A stretch of 64,000 nt of DNA from Bacteroidota bacterium (GTDB taxonomy: Bacteria; Bacteroidota; Bacteroidia; Bacteroidales; UBA10428), in contig JAEZZA010000010.1 of the NCBI GenBank assembly GCA_023442525.1, positions 62,001 to 126,000 of the forward strand, in the 5' to 3' direction. The notes under the pieces are model-generated. The model was not told where the DNA came from. It made no database searches and saw only the letters and a list, made by a program, of their open reading frames with translations. Numbering within the stretch: the stretch's first letter is position 1; the number at the start of each line of letters is the position of its first letter. Positions 61,050 to 64,000 of the stretch are shown here, in pieces. Both the position numbers and the translations under genes were made by a program.

Positions 61050-63491
61050 ATGCTAAAGTCGATCTGCTATTTGGCGCTGATATTCGTGCTATCCGGAACA
61101 TCAGCCTATTCCCAAACCCTCCAGGAAATAGAATCCAAACGCGTATCACTGCCAAACGGCTGGAAACTCAGTACGGTTGGTAAATCGCTGCCGCTTGGCG
61201 ATTTGCCACTAAACATGGCGGTTTCACCATCTCAAAAATATATTGCTGTTACCAACAATGGCCAGAGCGACCAGATGGTTCAACTGATCGATGCATTGTC
61301 CATGCGGATTCTCGATTCGGTAGTTATGCAGAAGTCATGGCTGGGACTCGTTTTTTCGTACGACAGTCGATTTCTATTCGTATCGGGCGGAAACGACAAC
61401 CGAATTATCCGGTTTGCCATTAACAGGGACAAATTAGTGCCGAGAGATACCTTCGTCATTGGTAAACCCTGGCCTGAAAGAATTTCAATTGCAGGAATTG
61501 CCATTGATGATGTAAAAGGTGTGCTGTACGCGGTGACTAAGGAAAATAATTCTCTCTATATTATTGATATCAGCAAGAAAGCCGTTACCGGCCGTTTTCA
61601 GCTTGATGCGGAAGCATATACATGTGTTTTATCGCCCGACAAAACCATGTTGTATATTTCGTGCTGGGGGTGCAATAAAGTAATATTGTTTAACACGGAT
61701 AAACGGCAACTTGCCGGAAATATTCCTGTAGGGGATAATCCCAACGATCTTTGTATTACCAAAAATGGATCGTATCTTTTTGTAGCCAATGCGAACGACA
61801 ACACGGTATCGGTTATCAGCACCAGCGAAAACAGGGTAGTTGAAACGCTGAATTGTGCATTGTTCCCAAATGCCCCTGCAGGATCCACAACAAACGCGGT
61901 TGCCCTGAGCGAAGACGACAGAACTCTGTATGTGGCTAATGCCGACAATAACTGCCTTTCGGTTTTTGATGTTAGCAAGCCCGGAAACAGCAGCAGTAAA
62001 GGCTATATTCCCACAGGCTGGTATCCTACCTGTGTAAGAGTGGCTAACAAAAATATCTTTGTTTCGAACGGAAAAGGTGTTACCTCAAAAGCCAATCCTT
62101 ACGGGCCCAATCCGGCCGGCAGGCAGAATGATGTCCGGTACCAGAAGGGCAGCACTTCGGAGGTGGTTAAGGAACAGTATATCGGAGGACTTTTCAGGGG
62201 AACACTGAATATTTTGAAGGAGCCCGATGGAAATCAGCTGGCAGTATATTCACAGGCAGTATACAATAATACTCCATATACTGATAAAAGCGATTACCGG
62301 TCGGAAGGGCAGAAAGGCAATCCTGTTCCCATGAGAGTGGGCGACCCGTCTCCAATAAAATACGTGTTTTATGTGATTAAGGAAAACCGGACTTACGACC
62401 AGGTACTGGGCGACATGCCAGAGGGCAATGGCGATACCAGCCTCGTACTTTTCGGCGAAAGGATAAGCCCGAACCATCATGCCCTTGCCAGGGAATTCGT
62501 ATTGCTTGACAATTTCTATGTGGATGGTGAGGTAAGTGCGGATGGTCATAACTGGACCATGGGTGCTTATGCAACTGATTATATCGAAAAAAACTGGCCG
62601 ACAAGCTATGGTGATCGTGGAGGGGACTACGATTCGGAAGGATCCCGTGAAATTGCCAATAATAAGCAATACTTCTGGGATTTATGCAAACAGTACGGGG
62701 TATCGTACCGAAGCTATGGTGAATTCACCGACGGGAGTAAAGCCACTATCCCTGTCCTCTACGATCATTTCTGTACCTATTTTACCAGTTGGGATCAAAG
62801 AGTGAGAGATACCACGAGATTTTACCAGTGGAAACGCGATTTCGACTCATTGCTTGCCATTAACAAGGTACCGCGTTTCAATACGGTACGGTTTATTAAC
62901 GACCATACCGAAGGGTTGAGTTACGGGCGGCCAACACCATTTGCCCACATGGCCGATAACGATCTGGCCTTGGGAATGTTTGTGGATTACCTCAGTCATT
63001 GCCCGATCTGGAACGAATGTGCGATTTTTATTGTTGAGGATGATGCACAAAATGGCCCTGATCATGTGGATGCACACCGTTCGGTTGCCCTGTTGGCCGG
63101 AGGCTTTGTAAAGCAGGGTTTTGTTGATCATACCATGTATTCCACTTCCTCCATACTTCGAACCATGGAATTAATTCTGGGACTGCCTCCCATGAGCCAG
63201 TACGACGCTTCGGCTACTCCATTGTGGCGTTGTTTCAACAAGACAGCCACACATCCTCCCTATAAAGTGAAGCCCATCCATGTTGATTTGAACGATCGGA
63301 ATACGGTCATCAGCAAATGGTCGGAAATGAGCGAGAGCTTTAATTTTGCTATTGAAGACCGGGCTCCCGACGATCTGTTCAACCAGGTTATCTGGAAGGC
63401 AGTGAAGGGTCTTGATGCCGAATGTCCTCCTCCGGTTCACGCGGCATTCTTTGCACCGGGCGACTCAGATGAAGACGGAGATGACGATTAG
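61050..63491 (+). CDS. YncE-like beta-propeller fused to alkaline-phosphatase-superfamily phosphoesterase
   Basis: An exported protein of 813 residues (signal ending T-S-A-Y-S-Q). Residues about 45-345 form a YncE-type seven-bladed propeller, with repeats such as L-Y-V-A-N-A-D-N-N-C-L-S-V-F-D-V and L-F-V-A-N-A-N-D-N-T-V-S-V-I. The rest is a phosphoesterase of the PF04185 type. V-F-Y-V-I-K-E-N-R-T-Y-D-Q-V-L-G-D carries the nucleophile Thr, and D-G-E-V-S-A-D-G-H-N-W-T, D-H-T-E-G and F-I-V-E-D-D-A-Q-N-G-P-D-H-V-D-A-H carry metal ligands. The fusion is known in Bacteroidota; the substrate is not established. The acidic tail D-S-D-E-D-G-D-D-D is unusual. Confidence 0.88.
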   Translation: MLKSICYLALIFVLSGTSAYSQTLQEIESKRVSLPNGWKLSTVGKSLPLGDLPLNMAVSPSQKYIAVTNNGQSDQMVQLIDALSMRILDSVVMQKSWLGLVFSYDSRFLFVSGGNDNRIIRFAINRDKLVPRDTFVIGKPWPERISIAGIAIDDVKGVLYAVTKENNSLYIIDISKKAVTGRFQLDAEAYTCVLSPDKTMLYISCWGCNKVILFNTDKRQLAGNIPVGDNPNDLCITKNGSYLFVANANDNTVSVISTSENRVVETLNCALFPNAPAGSTTNAVALSEDDRTLYVANADNNCLSVFDVSKPGNSSSKGYIPTGWYPTCVRVANKNIFVSNGKGVTSKANPYGPNPAGRQNDVRYQKGSTSEVVKEQYIGGLFRGTLNILKEPDGNQLAVYSQAVYNNTPYTDKSDYRSEGQKGNPVPMRVGDPSPIKYVFYVIKENRTYDQVLGDMPEGNGDTSLVLFGERISPNHHALAREFVLLDNFYVDGEVSADGHNWTMGAYATDYIEKNWPTSYGDRGGDYDSEGSREIANNKQYFWDLCKQYGVSYRSYGEFTDGSKATIPVLYDHFCTYFTSWDQRVRDTTRFYQWKRDFDSLLAINKVPRFNTVRFINDHTEGLSYGRPTPFAHMADNDLALGMFVDYLSHCPIWNECAIFIVEDDAQNGPDHVDAHRSVALLAGGFVKQGFVDHTMYSTSSILRTMELILGLPPMSQYDASATPLWRCFNKTATHPPYKVKPIHVDLNDRNTVISKWSEMSESFNFAIEDRAPDDLFNQVIWKAVKGLDAECPPPVHAAFFAPGDSDEDGDDD

Positions 63492-63665
63492 CCTCCGTTG
63501 TTAATTCATCAATATAAAATTTTTTATTATTTCTTCCTGATCTTTTTTTGACAGGGTTTGTTATACCATTCCTGTTTGCAATTTCATTTCCATTTCTCCG
63601 GTAAATCTGCCGGAAAATTCCATATCTCTTCATTTTCCTGTTAAGAACCTTAAACCTGAATCGAT

Positions 63666-64000
63666 ATGAATAAGGAAGTATTCAATTTTGAAACCCCTTT
63701 CTCAGATGTTTTTGTGCAACGTGAAGAGCCCGGAAGTAACGGGTCATCAGAGAATATTAGTCCTGCTTCTTCTTTTGAAACACCCTTCCTGAAGACTTTT
63801 GAAACTGCGGAAGGTCAAACAATCCAGAATCCTTTTGCTCAGGAAACTGCGGGTTTATTGTCCGAACTTGAAGATCATGAGTTCACGAGAAACCTTTATG
63901 ATCTTGCTTCGGAACTTGAGGACACCTGGCTTCCACTGATTACTCACGAAACTGCCTTAGAAGAAAACTTCATTCCCTTCGCCACGCGTCAGGCTGCTGA
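63666..64000 (+). CDS. start of a protein with repeated FETPF motifs (cut by window end)
   Basis: An open frame of 111 codons runs from the ATG at 63666 to the window end without a stop. It starts M-N-K-E-V-F-N-F-E-T-P-F-S-D-V-F. F-E-T-P-F recurs after about 30 residues (S-F-E-T-P-F-L-K-T-F-E-T-A), and related H-E-T-A and N-F-I-P-F follow. It is acidic, with no signal peptide. The segment looks like a disordered, low-complexity N-terminal targeting or linker region before a domain outside the window. I cannot name the family. Confidence 0.6.
   Translation, partial: MNKEVFNFETPFSDVFVQREEPGSNGSSENISPASSFETPFLKTFETAEGQTIQNPFAQETAGLLSELEDHEFTRNLYDLASELEDTWLPLITHETALEENFIPFATRQAA

Overview
The window is a chromosomal segment of a member of the Bacteroidota, probably a Bacteroidales-like anaerobe or facultative anaerobe. 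Supporting signs are promoters of the TTTG-N19/20-TAnnTTTG type, a type IX secretion (T9SS) adhesin with a CHU_C C-terminal domain next to a PorP/SprF protein, DUF2723 and BlaR1-TonB proteins, the gene order rplM-rpsI-rpsB-tsf, and scarce Shine-Dalgarno sequences. NrfHA points to respiratory ammonification of nitrite. A two-subunit methylmalonyl-CoA mutase points to the succinate/propionate route.

Layout. 0-9.6 kb: two convergent L,D-transpeptidases, a DUF3857 protein, a secreted DUF1080-like protein, nrfHA, purD and a PorP/SprF protein. 9.6-20.9 kb: a giant T9SS adhesin and what reads as a complete lasso-peptide biosynthesis locus. It holds a 51-codon precursor gene (13614-13769, minus), B2 protease, B1 (PqqD-like), sulfotransferase, HPr-kinase-like kinase, asparagine-synthetase-like lasso cyclase and nucleotidyltransferase. 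The locus is interrupted by a GIY-YIG nuclease gene flanked by palindromic repeat units. 20.8-24.6 kb: a TPR protein and a BlaI/BlaR1-type pair whose sensor carries two TonB C-terminal domains. 24.6-30.6 kb: a four-gene glycan operon (polysaccharide deacetylase, DUF2723, HGSNAT-like acyltransferase, GH20-like). 31-53 kb: mostly housekeeping (O-antigen ligase, L13/S9/S2/EF-Ts, pyrH, frr, OmpA lipoprotein, dxs, TPR-caspase, ribD, prmC, recX, prfB with programmed frameshift, fumC, mutAB, tRNA-Glu). 53-64 kb: a GH43 protein and neighbour, small lipoproteins, arsR-arsM, membrane proteins, a YncE-phosphoesterase fusion and the start of a gene with FETPF motifs.

The most interesting part is 13.6-20.9 kb. 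The precursor shows a paeninodin-like leader (W-x-x-P-x-I and Thr at -2 before Gly-Gly). It lies 1 nt after B2, and its stop codon overlaps the start codon of the adhesin (ATGA). The leftmost part (about 12.5-14.6 kb: adhesin N-terminus, precursor, B2, B1) is much more AT-rich than the rest, so the locus looks like a mosaic. Kinase and sulfotransferase genes suggest a phosphorylated and/or sulfated product. No dedicated exporter or isopeptidase was seen.

At least four families of short palindromic repeats occupy the intergenic spaces: CCTGACAGG hairpins, GATTGCTTC/CAATGAC elements, CGTCATT-type units with 27-bp inverted ends, and CATCCTCTACGAGGATG hairpins. One family brackets the GIY-YIG gene and may be a nuclease-associated repeat system.
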